Below are positions 8,731-18,290 of a stretch of 64,000 bases of DNA, one piece after another. The stretch's first letter is position 1; each line of letters starts with the position of its first letter. Origin of the DNA: JAKBEU01 sp036172095 (GTDB taxonomy: Bacteria > Patescibacteriota > Microgenomatia > UBA1406 > GWC2-37-13). The notes under the pieces were generated by a model. It was not told where the DNA came from, ran no database searches, and was given only the letters and a program-made list of their open reading frames with translations. The DNA is taken from positions 1 to 64,000 of the forward strand of contig JAVHSH010000012.1 of assembly GCA_036172095.1 (NCBI GenBank). The letters run 5' to 3'. Both the position numbers and the translations under genes were made by a program.

Positions 8731-10633
8731 AGAGATAGTAAGAAATTCCAATAACAAACATGGCAAATATCATACCCCGATTGGTCAAGATATAAATCAA
8801 TCTGTTCATTAGAAAAATATGTGGACGCATAAGTAGTGCTTTTTTACTCGTCGTATAGATGCTAACAATACTTGATTGTGACATATCTACATAAATCTGA
8901 TCATCTATTTTTCCATTTACCAATTCCAACTCAATACTATATCGTTTGTTCTTTGAGTCTGATATGGTTGTTATTCCAAATGGAAATCGAGGGCTTCCTT
9001 CAATTTCAAATGCACTTCTTTTTGATTCAAATATGACCTTCTTTTTATCTTCATCTAATAATCGAAAAAAAAGAACGGAAGGATTCTTCACTTTATTCCG
9101 TGTTTCATTTGCACTTTTTGCATATCTTAAATTGATATGTATAGCACTTAAATTATCATAATGCGCTATGATGGGAACTCTAAGTTTAGAGTTTAGTAAC
9201 GATCTTTCAAATTGAAGTCCCATTATTGGCATTGATGTTGTATGTCTTTGAAGTAAGAAACTCAAACTGTACCCACCAGAATACATGCACCCAAACGCTA
9301 CAATGAGTATCAAAGCATAATGCAAAGCATTTATTTTTAACGGCGCCTTCGTGAGATTATCGCTTACTTCTTTATTTTTACTTTTACTTCTAAAGTATAT
9401 GGACTCTATGCATATAAACAGTATCCTTGAAATAAGAGTTGCGCCACAAAGTACTAGTATTGGGTATAGTATTGAATAAAATGGAAGAAAAGACAATAGT
9501 CCCACCCAATGGTTTGTCTGAATGTGAATTAGATACATTGAATAACTTAATGCACCAAAAAAAACCAACATTTTTGAACTAAAGATTTTATTTGGTAGAG
9601 AAGTTGGAACTGAACTTACAAGTGCAAGTATTGCAATCACAAAACTTGAAACCAGGTAATACAAATTCATAAAATGAATGCTTTGACCATCTCTTATGGC
9701 CCAGTCTCCCCATTGAATTACCACAAATGAAAGGATGGAAATTGTGCCAAAAAATGGATTTAGTCCCCATTTCGAAATTCTGTTCCATATGCTTCCTTGC
9801 GCTTGATAAATCGACCCAGCCAACACTCCTGCCACAAATCCAGAAGCACGCGCAACATCTATTGAATAAAGCGAACCTATTCCCATAAATGCAGTGCTTA
9901 AATCAAAAAGAATCTTTAAGATTGAAATGGCTATTAGAAATGAAACAACCTTTCCCCATTTTTTTCCGATAAAAATGAGGGGAATGACAATGATTGGATA
10001 TAAAAGATAAAAATATATTTCGGGTGCCAAACTCCAAAATACTCCGCTTATTCTAGGCACACCTTCAACAAATGGTGTAGTGAGTGTTATGTTCGACATC
10101 AAAATCAAAATATGCTTGTAGAACTCCGGAAGATGTATTGTGCCATACTGGATAAAACGAGGAGTGATAAATATATTAAGAAATAGAAATAATACTTGAA
10201 CTATTACATATGAATAAAAAAGTATCGTTCCAAATAGAGAGGCTAATTTTACTTTTTCGATCAGATACCATATGAGTGCGGGTATTATTGCCAACAAAAT
10301 AAGTTGGAATATTTCAGACTGCCAATAGATATTTTTTGAATAAATTTCTGAAATAAAAACGACAACGAGGATATATACAGGGATGATTCTCGCGTATCTT
10401 TTTTTTATGAACGAAATTGGATGTATGATTCGTGGATATAAATATGCCATTAAAAAACCACTCAACACAAACAAAATTTGTACAGAATTAGGCCCTACGG
10501 CGAATGTTTTATACAGCAGAGTGAGTAACGGTATATGAATAACAGAATCCAAACTAAATCCACTATGTGAAAAGAGTACAGAAAGTGCAGCCAATCCTCT
10601 TAGCCCATCAAGCGACGCTAATCTTTTTTTCAT
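8714..10633 (-). CDS. Acyltransferase 3 family membrane protein (OafA/YrhL-like)
   Basis: This 639-aa protein starts 'LDGLRGLAALSVLFSHSGF', the classic opening of acyltransferase 3 with the conserved His. About ten transmembrane helices follow to residue 400 or so, including 'RYARIIPVYI' and 'YLIHIQTNHW'. After another membrane segment there is a predicted extracytoplasmic beta-rich domain (about 450-610) and a final helix. Members add acetyl or other acyl groups to cell-surface sugars. It heads the minus-strand run with radical SAM, EpmA-like and GT2 genes, and its end overlaps the radical SAM gene by 17 nt. Confidence 0.88.
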   Translation of the reverse strand: MKKRLASLDGLRGLAALSVLFSHSGFSLDSVIHIPLLTLLYKTFAVGPNSVQILFVLSGFLMAYLYPRIIHPISFIKKRYARIIPVYILVVVFISEIYSKNIYWQSEIFQLILLAIIPALIWYLIEKVKLASLFGTILFYSYVIVQVLFLFLNIFITPRFIQYGTIHLPEFYKHILILMSNITLTTPFVEGVPRISGVFWSLAPEIYFYLLYPIIVIPLIFIGKKWGKVVSFLIAISILKILFDLSTAFMGIGSLYSIDVARASGFVAGVLAGSIYQAQGSIWNRISKWGLNPFFGTISILSFVVIQWGDWAIRDGQSIHFMNLYYLVSSFVIAILALVSSVPTSLPNKIFSSKMLVFFGALSYSMYLIHIQTNHWVGLLSFLPFYSILYPILVLCGATLISRILFICIESIYFRSKSKNKEVSDNLTKAPLKINALHYALILIVAFGCMYSGGYSLSFLLQRHTTSMPIMGLQFERSLLNSKLRVPIIAHYDNLSAIHINLRYAKSANETRNKVKNPSVLFFRLLDEDKKKVIFESKRSAFEIEGSPRFPFGITTISDSKNKRYSIELELVNGKIDDQIYVDMSQSSIVSIYTTSKKALLMRPHIFLMNRLIYILTNRGMIFAMFVIGISYYLYEKRK

Positions 10634-10645
10634 ATGAAGTTCATT

Positions 10646-10972
10646 TTATTCCAACTCTCCCTTCAGCCAGTCGTAATAATCCTTATTAATATATTCTGTT
10701 GGAATCGCCATGATACATGGACACTTATAGGTGTGAAGAGCATAGACTTCTTTTTCCAACGCGGGCAGTAATTCTTTTTTTGTCTTCGCGAGCAAAACTG
10801 ATTCCTCAGCACTTTCAAAAGTACCAGATTTTGGTGGCCAAAAATAGGTCGAGTTCATTTGAGGAAAGACGTTGATACAGGCACATAAGCGCTTGGTCAA
10901 GAGCTGTTTGCCAATTGAGTTAGCTTGTTCTGCCGACTTACAGGGAATATACACCATCACAATATCTGTCAT
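10646..10972 (-). CDS. cutA: CutA1-like divalent cation tolerance protein
   Basis: The protein of about 108 aa shows the CutA1 pattern: 'VYIPCKSAEQANSIGKQLLTKRLCACINVFP', 'STYFW', 'ESVLLAKTKKELLPALE', 'LHTYKCPCIMAIP' and the closing 'YYDWLKGEL'. CutA1 forms a ferredoxin-like trimer linked to metal tolerance, with its exact role unsettled. The ATG at 10972 (MTDIV) is preferred because a TAAAAT box ends 5 nt before it; a longer start at 10987 would lie over that box. Confidence 0.9.
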   Translation of the reverse strand: MTDIVMVYIPCKSAEQANSIGKQLLTKRLCACINVFPQMNSTYFWPPKSGTFESAEESVLLAKTKKELLPALEKEVYALHTYKCPCIMAIPTEYINKDYYDWLKGELE

Positions 10973-10997
10973 AGCATATTTTACCACTCAAAGAATA

Positions 10998-11003
10998 TAT
11001 AAT
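10998..11003 (+). promoter_or_regulatory. -10 box of a probably leaderless GT2 gene
   Basis: TATAAT is followed by 8 nt (GGAGATAT) and then the ATG at 11012. The expected transcription start falls on or next to the ATG. The GGAG could alternatively act as a ribosome site if transcription starts further upstream. Confidence 0.5.
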
Positions 11004-11011
11004 GGAGATAT

Positions 11012-11698
11012 ATGGAAAAAAAAGTCACCTGTATCGTTCCATTCCTCAATGAGAAAGGTCGGATTGGTGGGGTACTTACTGAGCTCCTGAAAGTCCCATC
11101 AATCTCCCAAATACTCTGTGTTGATGGCGCTTCAACAGATGGAGGAAGTGAATATGTCAGAAAAGAGTTCCCGATGGTTGAGGTGATATCGTTACCTGAA
11201 AACATAGGCAAAACAGGGACCGTAAAAGCAGGAATGGAAAAAGCGATTGGCGATTATGTCCTTTTATTTGATGCAGATCTTTCAGGTGTAATTCCTGCAG
11301 AAGTTGATGAAGTTTTGCAGTCAGTATTCAATGATATCTCAATTGACATGATAATTTTCAATAGGACAACCCCACGACTCATCACAAAATTGAATAGATT
11401 CGATCTTATTTATTCTGGCGAACGCGTGATAAAAAAGTCGGATCTAGAAATTGCAATCCAGGGCGCGACGAAATTCCAACTTGAAATCGCACTGAACACA
11501 TATATGATGAAAAATAACAAAAAAATATTTTATTATTCGGCATCCCACACAAATCTTGCCAAATCAAAAAAATTAGGATTGGTTGAGGGGATAAAAGAAG
11601 ATTTAAGAATGTTCTGGCAAGTATGTTCGTTTGACCCTTGGAACTATTTTGCACAGACACTTTTTTTCTGCAGAAATAAATTACCCATTAATCGCTAA
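11012..11698 (+). CDS. Family 2 glycosyltransferase
   Basis: This 228-aa GT-A protein shows 'VTCIVPFLNEKGRIGGVL', 'ILCVDGASTDGG', 'GKTGTVKAGMEKAIGDYVLLFDADL' (the DXD metal-binding motif) and a downstream 'IIFNRTTPR'. The layout resembles polyprenyl-phosphate sugar transferases but no C-terminal membrane helix is seen. It stands alone on the plus strand, and its last 11 bp overlap the convergent HAD gene. Confidence 0.87.
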   Translation: MEKKVTCIVPFLNEKGRIGGVLTELLKVPSISQILCVDGASTDGGSEYVRKEFPMVEVISLPENIGKTGTVKAGMEKAIGDYVLLFDADLSGVIPAEVDEVLQSVFNDISIDMIIFNRTTPRLITKLNRFDLIYSGERVIKKSDLEIAIQGATKFQLEIALNTYMMKNNKKIFYYSASHTNLAKSKKLGLVEGIKEDLRMFWQVCSFDPWNYFAQTLFFCRNKLPINR

Positions 11699-12503
11699 GG
11701 GAGAGGATATGTTTTAGTGCGATGGACATGCCGTTATGTTCTGTATCTGGGACAACCATATCAGCAATTTCCTTCAACTCTTTTGGAGCATTACCCATCG
11801 CAATTTTATATCCACATGCGGTGAAGAGGGGATAGTCATTATATCCATCGCCTATCGCTACCATTTCAGAAGGATGAATCCCCACTATTTTTCCGTACTC
11901 GAGAACAGCGGTATGTTTTGTTGATGCCTCAGATGTCACATCAAGACCGAAATATTTTTTGACTGAAAACTTGTGAACCTCTATGTCCTTACAGGAGTCT
12001 TTCAAATGCTTGACATACGAATCAATCTCATTCTCAGTCAGCATATTTGCCGATCCTTGGATGAGTATTTTCAAAATACCGGAGGGGATTGAGTCAGGAG
12101 AAAATTTTTTTATCTCAATATCTTTTGTGTACGCAGAGTTCCTGGTTTTATCTATCATATATGCGTGATCTTTTGTCTCAACACCGAAGACATGCCCAGT
12201 TGCATGGATAAAATCAACGACGACCTTCGTCGATTCTTCCGATATTGGTCGATACCACGGAGTTGCACCAGTCTTCCAATCGATTATCATCCCGCCACCA
12301 TTTACAATGTGAAAGGGTGACAAATTCAACTCAGAGATAATCCGTGCTATTTCTCCAAAATACGCCTTCCCAGTTGCTAAAGAAAACTGTATTCCTTTAT
12401 CCATAATCTGTTTGACAAGCTCAGGGATACCCTCATCGTATACTCCCTTGTCGTAATCAAGAAGTGTCCCGTCGACATCAGACAGAATAGCTTTTATTTT
12501 CAT
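11688..12503 (-). CDS. HAD-superfamily IIB (Cof-type) phosphatase
   Basis: This 271-aa protein has the HAD motifs: DVDGTLLD (nucleophile and acid Asp) at residue 9, SLATGK (motif II), a central C2B cap region and the late lysine plus 'AIGDGYNDYPLF' and 'GNAPKELKEIAD' (motif IV). Cof-type enzymes dephosphorylate sugar phosphates and related small molecules. The exact substrate, for example mannosyl or phosphoglycolate type, cannot be fixed from sequence. Confidence 0.9.
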   Translation of the reverse strand: MKIKAILSDVDGTLLDYDKGVYDEGIPELVKQIMDKGIQFSLATGKAYFGEIARIISELNLSPFHIVNGGGMIIDWKTGATPWYRPISEESTKVVVDFIHATGHVFGVETKDHAYMIDKTRNSAYTKDIEIKKFSPDSIPSGILKILIQGSANMLTENEIDSYVKHLKDSCKDIEVHKFSVKKYFGLDVTSEASTKHTAVLEYGKIVGIHPSEMVAIGDGYNDYPLFTACGYKIAMGNAPKELKEIADMVVPDTEHNGMSIALKHILSLSD

Positions 12504-12612
12504 ATCAATATGACTTACAAACGTGTATGGCTTAATTGTAGTATATTTATCAAAAAATCGTTATGAATACCTCGTTTGATTTTATTTACATTTATATTTA
12601 CAATCAGAGTAT

Positions 12613-13029
12613 ATGCTAATACAGAATGAACTACCGTGGAAAGAAGAATATAGTGTGCATGTGAGACAAATAGATGAACAGCATAAAGGTCTACTGAAAT
12701 TTATAAACGAACTGATTATCGAGATTAATGGAGTGCCTGACAAAGAAAAAGTGTTAGGGATTATCAATCACATCGTGAGATATAAGAAAGAACATTTTGC
12801 CATAGAAGAGGGGTATTTCAAACAATTTGGCTTTGAAGGAGTAGAAGAGCATATCTTAGCTCACCGACAGTTTGAGATGAGACTACAATCCATTCAGGAA
12901 AAAATTGGAGATGACACAATAGGGTTTGCTTTTGCCTTAATAGATTTTTTGGAAGACTGGCTCATTGATCATATGCTCCATATGGATCATAAATATATCC
13001 AATGCTTTACCGAGCATGGACTGACCTAA
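12613..13029 (+). CDS. Bacteriohemerythrin
   Basis: This 138-aa four-helix protein carries all canonical di-iron ligands: the His in 'DEQHKGLL', His and Glu in 'HFAIEEGYF', the two His in 'HILAHRQFE', and His and Asp in 'DHMLHMDHKY'. Such proteins bind O2 reversibly and serve in oxygen storage, delivery or sensing. A TACAAT box (12599-12604) lies 8 nt before the ATG, again suggesting a leaderless transcript. With the peroxiredoxin at 35.8 kb it suggests the cell meets oxygen. Confidence 0.93.
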   Translation: MLIQNELPWKEEYSVHVRQIDEQHKGLLKFINELIIEINGVPDKEKVLGIINHIVRYKKEHFAIEEGYFKQFGFEGVEEHILAHRQFEMRLQSIQEKIGDDTIGFAFALIDFLEDWLIDHMLHMDHKYIQCFTEHGLT

Positions 13030-13035
13030 GGATTC

Positions 13036-14490
13036 TTATTTTTCCAAATCCAATCTTTCGTGGATTTTTATCTGTGCGACAAAGTCAGGGATATGTGAAA
13101 CAAGGACCAACGCTCCTTTGAATTCGCTTAGAGCTTGTGCAATGACAGGCAGATGTCGGAAATTGATATGGTTTGTTGGTTCGTCTAATATTAATAGTCC
13201 AGGCTCCATAAGGACAAGGCGTGCAAAAGAGAGAAGACCTTTTTGACCTTCGGATAAACTGCGAATTCGAGAACCCATCAACTCACCGGTTATCAGAAAT
13301 CCTGCGGCAACTGAACGCAATTTATGCTCAGTTAGTTCCGCTCCCGACTCAAGAAGTGCGTGCGAAAGGGAATCCCAGACGGTGTCATCATAATTCAATG
13401 TACTAAAATCTTGGCTGTAGTAACCAACCCGAACTCCGGGAGTAATGATAGCTCCAGTAGCAGTCCCTTTTGCGATAGATTCTATGAGAGTGCTTTTGCC
13501 GATTCCATTTGGACCTATGATAAGTATATGTCTATCTTTCAATAAAAATACCCGAGCGCTTTTTTTTACTTCTTCATGATTCTTTATGATTGAATATGAA
13601 TTGATTTTGAGGACCTCGCCGACCACTCCTTGTTGGACTGGAATCATGAAATGTCGTATTGTTTTATCTTCTTTGCGTACCTCCACTTTTTCACTTTCCA
13701 ATTTTTCCACTTTTTCCCGCATCTTTTTCGCGACATTCCTCATCTTTCCCCCTTTATTTGCGAAGAAATTCGCCTTTTCCTTATTGGCTTGGATGCCTCG
13801 TTCCATCTGTGCATTCAATCTATTTTGTTGTTCGATGCGTGCTTCGATATCGGCAACCACATCATGATAATTTCCTGCATATTGCTCAACTTTTTTTGTA
13901 TGACTATCAAGATAAAGGACTCCCTGAGTGAATGAGTTTAAAAAATCCGCATCGTGCGAAATGACGATGACACTGTTTTCATACATCATGAGAAACGTCA
14001 TCAAGTGATCAATTCCTGCCTTATCTAGGTTATTCGTTGGCTCATCAAGGAGAAGCAGGTCTGGATCTTGGATAAGTGCGGATGCAAGGAGAAGACGTGC
14101 CTGTTGTCCGCCGGAAAATGATTTGACGATTTTGTCGTTTGGGGCATGTAGATTGACAACATTCAAGGCGGAAGCCATCCTGCGTTTGACGACATGAGGC
14201 TCTTGACCACACCATTTCGTGAAATACTGCTCTATGGTAAGTTTTTTATCTTCTGGATCTATTACTTGATGGGCTGTTGCAACAGTCAATCTCTTATCTA
14301 CAGAGATTTGTCCCCCAGTTGGTTTCAGCGTCCCTGTCAGAAGCTTGAATAAAGTGCTTTTACCAGCGCCATTTTGGCCCATCAAAGCCACTTTCATACC
14401 TTTCCGCACAGAAAAACCCACCTCATCGAGGATCTTTTTTTCGTCATCGAACATGAATGTCACCTTGTCGAACCTGATTATTGTTTCCAT
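13036..14490 (-). CDS. ABC-F family ATPase
   Basis: This 484-aa soluble protein has two ABC domains: Walker A GQNGAGKST and GPNGIGKST, signatures SFSGGQQ and SLSEGQKG, and Walker B LLLLDEPTNNLD and LLILDEPTNH. There are no membrane segments, and a charged coiled linker joins the domains. ABC-F proteins act on the ribosome, either as translation factors or by protecting it from antibiotics. The linker type does not identify a named subfamily here. Confidence 0.93.
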   Translation of the reverse strand: METIIRFDKVTFMFDDEKKILDEVGFSVRKGMKVALMGQNGAGKSTLFKLLTGTLKPTGGQISVDKRLTVATAHQVIDPEDKKLTIEQYFTKWCGQEPHVVKRRMASALNVVNLHAPNDKIVKSFSGGQQARLLLASALIQDPDLLLLDEPTNNLDKAGIDHLMTFLMMYENSVIVISHDADFLNSFTQGVLYLDSHTKKVEQYAGNYHDVVADIEARIEQQNRLNAQMERGIQANKEKANFFANKGGKMRNVAKKMREKVEKLESEKVEVRKEDKTIRHFMIPVQQGVVGEVLKINSYSIIKNHEEVKKSARVFLLKDRHILIIGPNGIGKSTLIESIAKGTATGAIITPGVRVGYYSQDFSTLNYDDTVWDSLSHALLESGAELTEHKLRSVAAGFLITGELMGSRIRSLSEGQKGLLSFARLVLMEPGLLILDEPTNHINFRHLPVIAQALSEFKGALVLVSHIPDFVAQIKIHERLDLEK

Positions 14491-14545
14491 AGAAAAATGC
14501 GAGTCTTATTGTACATTATATAGGTCATTAAAGAAAGCCGAGAAG

Positions 14546-16480
14546 TCAGGAAAGATATTTCTCCGTTCCGCTTTTGATGATATACTCTAACAGCATTTCC
14601 AAGTTCACCGTAGCCCCACAGACAACCCTATCACCTCCTCCATAATAGAGGTAAATATCCTCACCTTTTTTTACGAATCCGCACGGGAAGACTACATTAT
14701 CAACGACACCCTCTCTCTCAAATTGCGCCTCAGGTTCAAGTATTGGATAGAGGGTACGTCCAAGTACTTTCGTGGGGTCCTCTAAATCAAGAAGCATCGC
14801 TCCTATCCGATAATTCCTATCGATTTTGCTGATGCCATGATAAAAGATGAGCCACCCTTTTTCCGTCCGCAAAGGAGGAGTATTTATCCCGACCTTAGCA
14901 GCATCCCAGTATCCGGATCGGGGAGTGATACTGCTTTTGATTCCTAGGTATTTTTTCTCCTTAAAGTCAATATCTTTCACATTATCTATGACTATGTCCG
15001 GTTCAATACGGTGAAAAAAGAAAAAGGAATCATGAATCGTCTCGGGAAAAAGCGCTCCATCCTTATCAGCAGTACCGGGCGGTGATATTATTATCGGCAT
15101 TTTCCATTTTTCCCACTGACGGGAAAGAAATTGAGCTACCTCAATGGAAGAGAAGGCTAGACGAGGAAGTGAGCCATCATATGCTGTATAACAGAGATAG
15201 AGAGTTGAGCCAATCAGAGTAAGTCGTGCATCCTCAACCCCATATGAAGAATCCCTTCCTATCGGTTTTTCAAACTCTGTCCTAAAAGGATAAATCGGTT
15301 CAGGCAATCTTTCGTCAATATAAAGCCCATCATAGCTAATTGCTAAACCAAAATTAGAAACGTTTTGTTTTGAGATAGCGCGATACATGATGTAAACTTT
15401 ACCTTCTAACTCGATCGCCGCAGGATTGCACACTGACAAGTTCTCCCAGCTATGCTTTTCTATTGGTTCCAATAAAGGATTATTTGGAAATTTCTTGCAT
15501 TTCAGAGTCGATGCAGAGTTCAACTCGATTTTTTTCATCAGATCAGGCATTTTTATGCTTGCCATAGCACATGCAGTATCTGCTGCTCCGTAGTAGACTT
15601 TCAAGACATCGTCCTCAATGATTCCTCCTTCGGGAAACACGATATCCTGCATTTGACCCTCTCGTTCATAGGGAGCTTCTGGTTTAAGAAGTGGTTCTTC
15701 AATCCTTCCGATGATTTTTTTAGGGTCATCCAAGTCCAACAACACGCCCTCTATCCTAAACTCTTTTTTTACATTATTACTTAAATAATGCTTAATATAT
15801 GAGTAGATAACTAACCACCCTTTATCCAATTTAATCGGTTGGGATCCTGCTTCTACTTGGTCGCTGTTTACTCTTCTTAGCCGGACTTTATGGTCCTCGA
15901 AATTTTCATACCATTTTTTCCAGAAATCCATATTCCACAGAGTCTCAATTTTCTCAAACTGCGCAATCGCTGTATGGGATGGAGGATTATCTGTATTTAC
16001 TGTCAGTAATACCGTATATAATCCATTGATTTTTTCGGGGAACAGCGACATTGCCTTTGCGTTAAATGGCGTAACGAGATGTTTTTCTTTGATTGTTTCC
16101 AAATCATCAGAAATCGCAACCGCGACCCTGATGCCCATGGGGCTTGTTGGATAATTTGCGATGGCAGTATAGAAAACATAATATTTGCCATCGATAAAGG
16201 TCACTCGCGGATCTTCGCAGCCATATTTTTCCCAATGAAACTCCGGTTTGATAAATTGCACTCTGTTTACAAAATCCACGCCATTTTCGCTCTCTGCTTT
16301 TCCGATTGTAGAGAGTCGAAGTTTCCTTTGGGAAATTGTCATCTCGCTCCCCATAGCCCTGTATAACAGAGCATATTTTCCTTCCTTTTTTATGACTGAA
16401 CCATTGAATACTGCAAAGTTCTCCCATTCATGTTTCACATTAGGTAGTAATATCGGATTATGGGAATATCTATTGAGCAT
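14546..16480 (-). CDS. Tandem GH130-like protein (two five-bladed beta-propellers)
   Basis: GH130 enzymes are phosphorylases or hydrolases of beta-mannosides and are usually 300-350 aa. This 644-aa protein carries two copies. Copy one has 'NPILLPNVKHEWENFAVFNG', 'LLYRAMG' and 'YGCEDPRVTF'. Copy two, from about residue 328, has 'NPLLEPIEKHSWENLSVCNP', 'IMYRAIS' and 'YGVEDARLTL'. Each ends with the 'GRIEEPLLKPEAPYEREG...VFPEGG' / 'GRTLYPILEPEAQFEREG...VFPCGF' closing strand. The Asp in ED(P/A)R is the expected catalytic acid. It begins 2 bp after the related gene upstream ends. The likely role is turnover of mannose-containing glycans or compatible solutes; the substrate is inferred only from the family. 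Confidence 0.82.
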   Translation of the reverse strand: MLNRYSHNPILLPNVKHEWENFAVFNGSVIKKEGKYALLYRAMGSEMTISQRKLRLSTIGKAESENGVDFVNRVQFIKPEFHWEKYGCEDPRVTFIDGKYYVFYTAIANYPTSPMGIRVAVAISDDLETIKEKHLVTPFNAKAMSLFPEKINGLYTVLLTVNTDNPPSHTAIAQFEKIETLWNMDFWKKWYENFEDHKVRLRRVNSDQVEAGSQPIKLDKGWLVIYSYIKHYLSNNVKKEFRIEGVLLDLDDPKKIIGRIEEPLLKPEAPYEREGQMQDIVFPEGGIIEDDVLKVYYGAADTACAMASIKMPDLMKKIELNSASTLKCKKFPNNPLLEPIEKHSWENLSVCNPAAIELEGKVYIMYRAISKQNVSNFGLAISYDGLYIDERLPEPIYPFRTEFEKPIGRDSSYGVEDARLTLIGSTLYLCYTAYDGSLPRLAFSSIEVAQFLSRQWEKWKMPIIISPPGTADKDGALFPETIHDSFFFFHRIEPDIVIDNVKDIDFKEKKYLGIKSSITPRSGYWDAAKVGINTPPLRTEKGWLIFYHGISKIDRNYRIGAMLLDLEDPTKVLGRTLYPILEPEAQFEREGVVDNVVFPCGFVKKGEDIYLYYGGGDRVVCGATVNLEMLLEYIIKSGTEKYLS

Positions 16481-16482
16481 AA

Positions 16483-18216
16483 TTATCGAGGGTATTGGAT
16501 TTCCCTTATGATAACAGGAGTGAGGTGAATTGGTTTATTAGACTTCAATTCAGTCAGGAACGTTTCCAGAGGGGCCTCTGCAACACAAACGACGGTATCC
16601 GCCCCTCCATAATATACGAGTAACTTATTTTTCATGATAACAGCGCCGCATGGGTAAGCGATACCTGGTTTGAAGCCTCTATTTTCATAGTCTTCCGTTG
16701 GCTGTAAGATTGGTTCATCACACCGATACAATACTTTCGCCGGATCTTTTAGATCAAGTAACATTGCTCCGATATGATATTTGCTTGCATCTCTGTCATC
16801 CACACCGTAATAAATAAGAAGCCAACCATCTTTCGTTTTCAGAGGAGGAGCGCCCGCTCCGATCTTGCGGCTATCCCATTTATCTTTTCTGACAGGAATC
16901 CTATATTGATTCTTCAGATAGGAATCTTTTCCTTCGAAACCAAGATCATCAACATAATCGATCAATATGTCCGGAAATACACGGTGGAAAAAAACATATT
17001 TCCCATTGATTTTTTCCGGGAGTAAACATCCGCTTTTATCTATAATCCCAGGACGGGAAAGTAGGACGGGTTTTGTCCAATTCCAACGTTGATTAAGAAA
17101 ATCATCAAGCAGGATGGACGAAAGCGCTAAACGAATGGATGACCATCCGTTGAAAGCAACGTACGTAATATAAACTCTATCTCCCAGCAGTGTCACGCGT
17201 GGGTCCTCGCATCCGCCATATCCTCCTCCCGACATCAAGTCAGGATTCACACTTCCTGTTTTGTTGTTTTCAAACTCCATCTCAGGTTGATATATTGGAT
17301 ATGGCAATCTTGTATCAATATTTATCCCGTCATTACTTGATGCATATCCGACTGACGAAATATAATCGAACCCTTGAGCGCGATAGAGAATGTGTACCTT
17401 GTCACCTGCGTATACCGCCGCGGGATTGAATGTGTTAAAAGCCTCCCATTCATTTTCCGGATTAGGCATGATGATTGGATTGTCTAAGTGTTTTCGCAAC
17501 TTCAGTTTTCCTTTTTGTATTGACTGTGGATCGAACTTAAAACCAGATAAAACTACGCCCATCAGCATCTTCCCATTTACTAACCAATATGCAATTATCT
17601 GTTCATGGTGCAGTACCGCTCCCAATGGTTCTGCATTCGTGCTGGGCCACACATCTTTATGTCTCCAGATGGGTTCCGATGTTTTCCAAAGCAGTTCTTC
17701 TGGATTTTGTTTGTCGAAAAGTGCAGTGAATGCAGAGTAGTACGTAACTCCTGCTTCCACTGTCTTTTGGTAATAGAGAAGCAGAAAACCTTGCTTACGT
17801 TCAAATACCGCCCCGACTTCAAGTGGATAAGAGGTAATTACAAGTGGCCTTTCTCTTTTCTGCCATACGCCATCAACAGTATGCGCACAATTGATACTTC
17901 TATCTCCAAAATAGAGGTACTTTGAATCTTTGTGGAATTTTCCGGGGACAAGCTGCGCATTGGGAAACTCATTGGGTTTCTGAGTCATCTTATACGCTTT
18001 TTTTGAATCGACAAATGTGAAGCCATCCTCACTTTCAGTTGAATTGACTGTTCCTCTCTTATTTTTATCCCGATAGAACAAGATTATTTTTTTATTCCTT
18101 TTTTCGACCCCAAAAAAGACAGCCTCAGAGCTGTCCTTCCTATCGACGAAATAATTCTCAAGCGTCAGCTTGATTGTATCAAGAGTCATCATAACAAGAG
18201 GGGAGTTGCCACCCAT
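16483..18216 (-). CDS. GH130-like protein with degenerate N-terminal propeller
   Basis: This 577-aa protein has a C-terminal half (about 240-577) that is a full GH130 domain: 'NPIIMPNPENEWEAFNTFNPA', 'ILYRAQG', 'YGGCEDPRVTL', 'FFHRVFPDI' and 'CDEPILQPTEDYENRG'. The N-terminal half has short propeller-like strands ('KIILFYRDKN', 'KYLYFGDRS', 'GFLLLYYQKT') but no ED(P/A)R motif, so it may be a decayed or binding-only copy. It is followed at once by the tandem GH130 gene, so the two form an operon that probably arose by duplication. Confidence 0.75.
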   Translation of the reverse strand: MGGNSPLVMMTLDTIKLTLENYFVDRKDSSEAVFFGVEKRNKKIILFYRDKNKRGTVNSTESEDGFTFVDSKKAYKMTQKPNEFPNAQLVPGKFHKDSKYLYFGDRSINCAHTVDGVWQKRERPLVITSYPLEVGAVFERKQGFLLLYYQKTVEAGVTYYSAFTALFDKQNPEELLWKTSEPIWRHKDVWPSTNAEPLGAVLHHEQIIAYWLVNGKMLMGVVLSGFKFDPQSIQKGKLKLRKHLDNPIIMPNPENEWEAFNTFNPAAVYAGDKVHILYRAQGFDYISSVGYASSNDGINIDTRLPYPIYQPEMEFENNKTGSVNPDLMSGGGYGGCEDPRVTLLGDRVYITYVAFNGWSSIRLALSSILLDDFLNQRWNWTKPVLLSRPGIIDKSGCLLPEKINGKYVFFHRVFPDILIDYVDDLGFEGKDSYLKNQYRIPVRKDKWDSRKIGAGAPPLKTKDGWLLIYYGVDDRDASKYHIGAMLLDLKDPAKVLYRCDEPILQPTEDYENRGFKPGIAYPCGAVIMKNKLLVYYGGADTVVCVAEAPLETFLTELKSNKPIHLTPVIIREIQYPR

Positions 18217-18290
18217 TATTCAATATAAATCCAATCTAAGAAAATATCAACATGCATTGGTGAAAAATCTACCAATAGCGAGAGTTTTTA

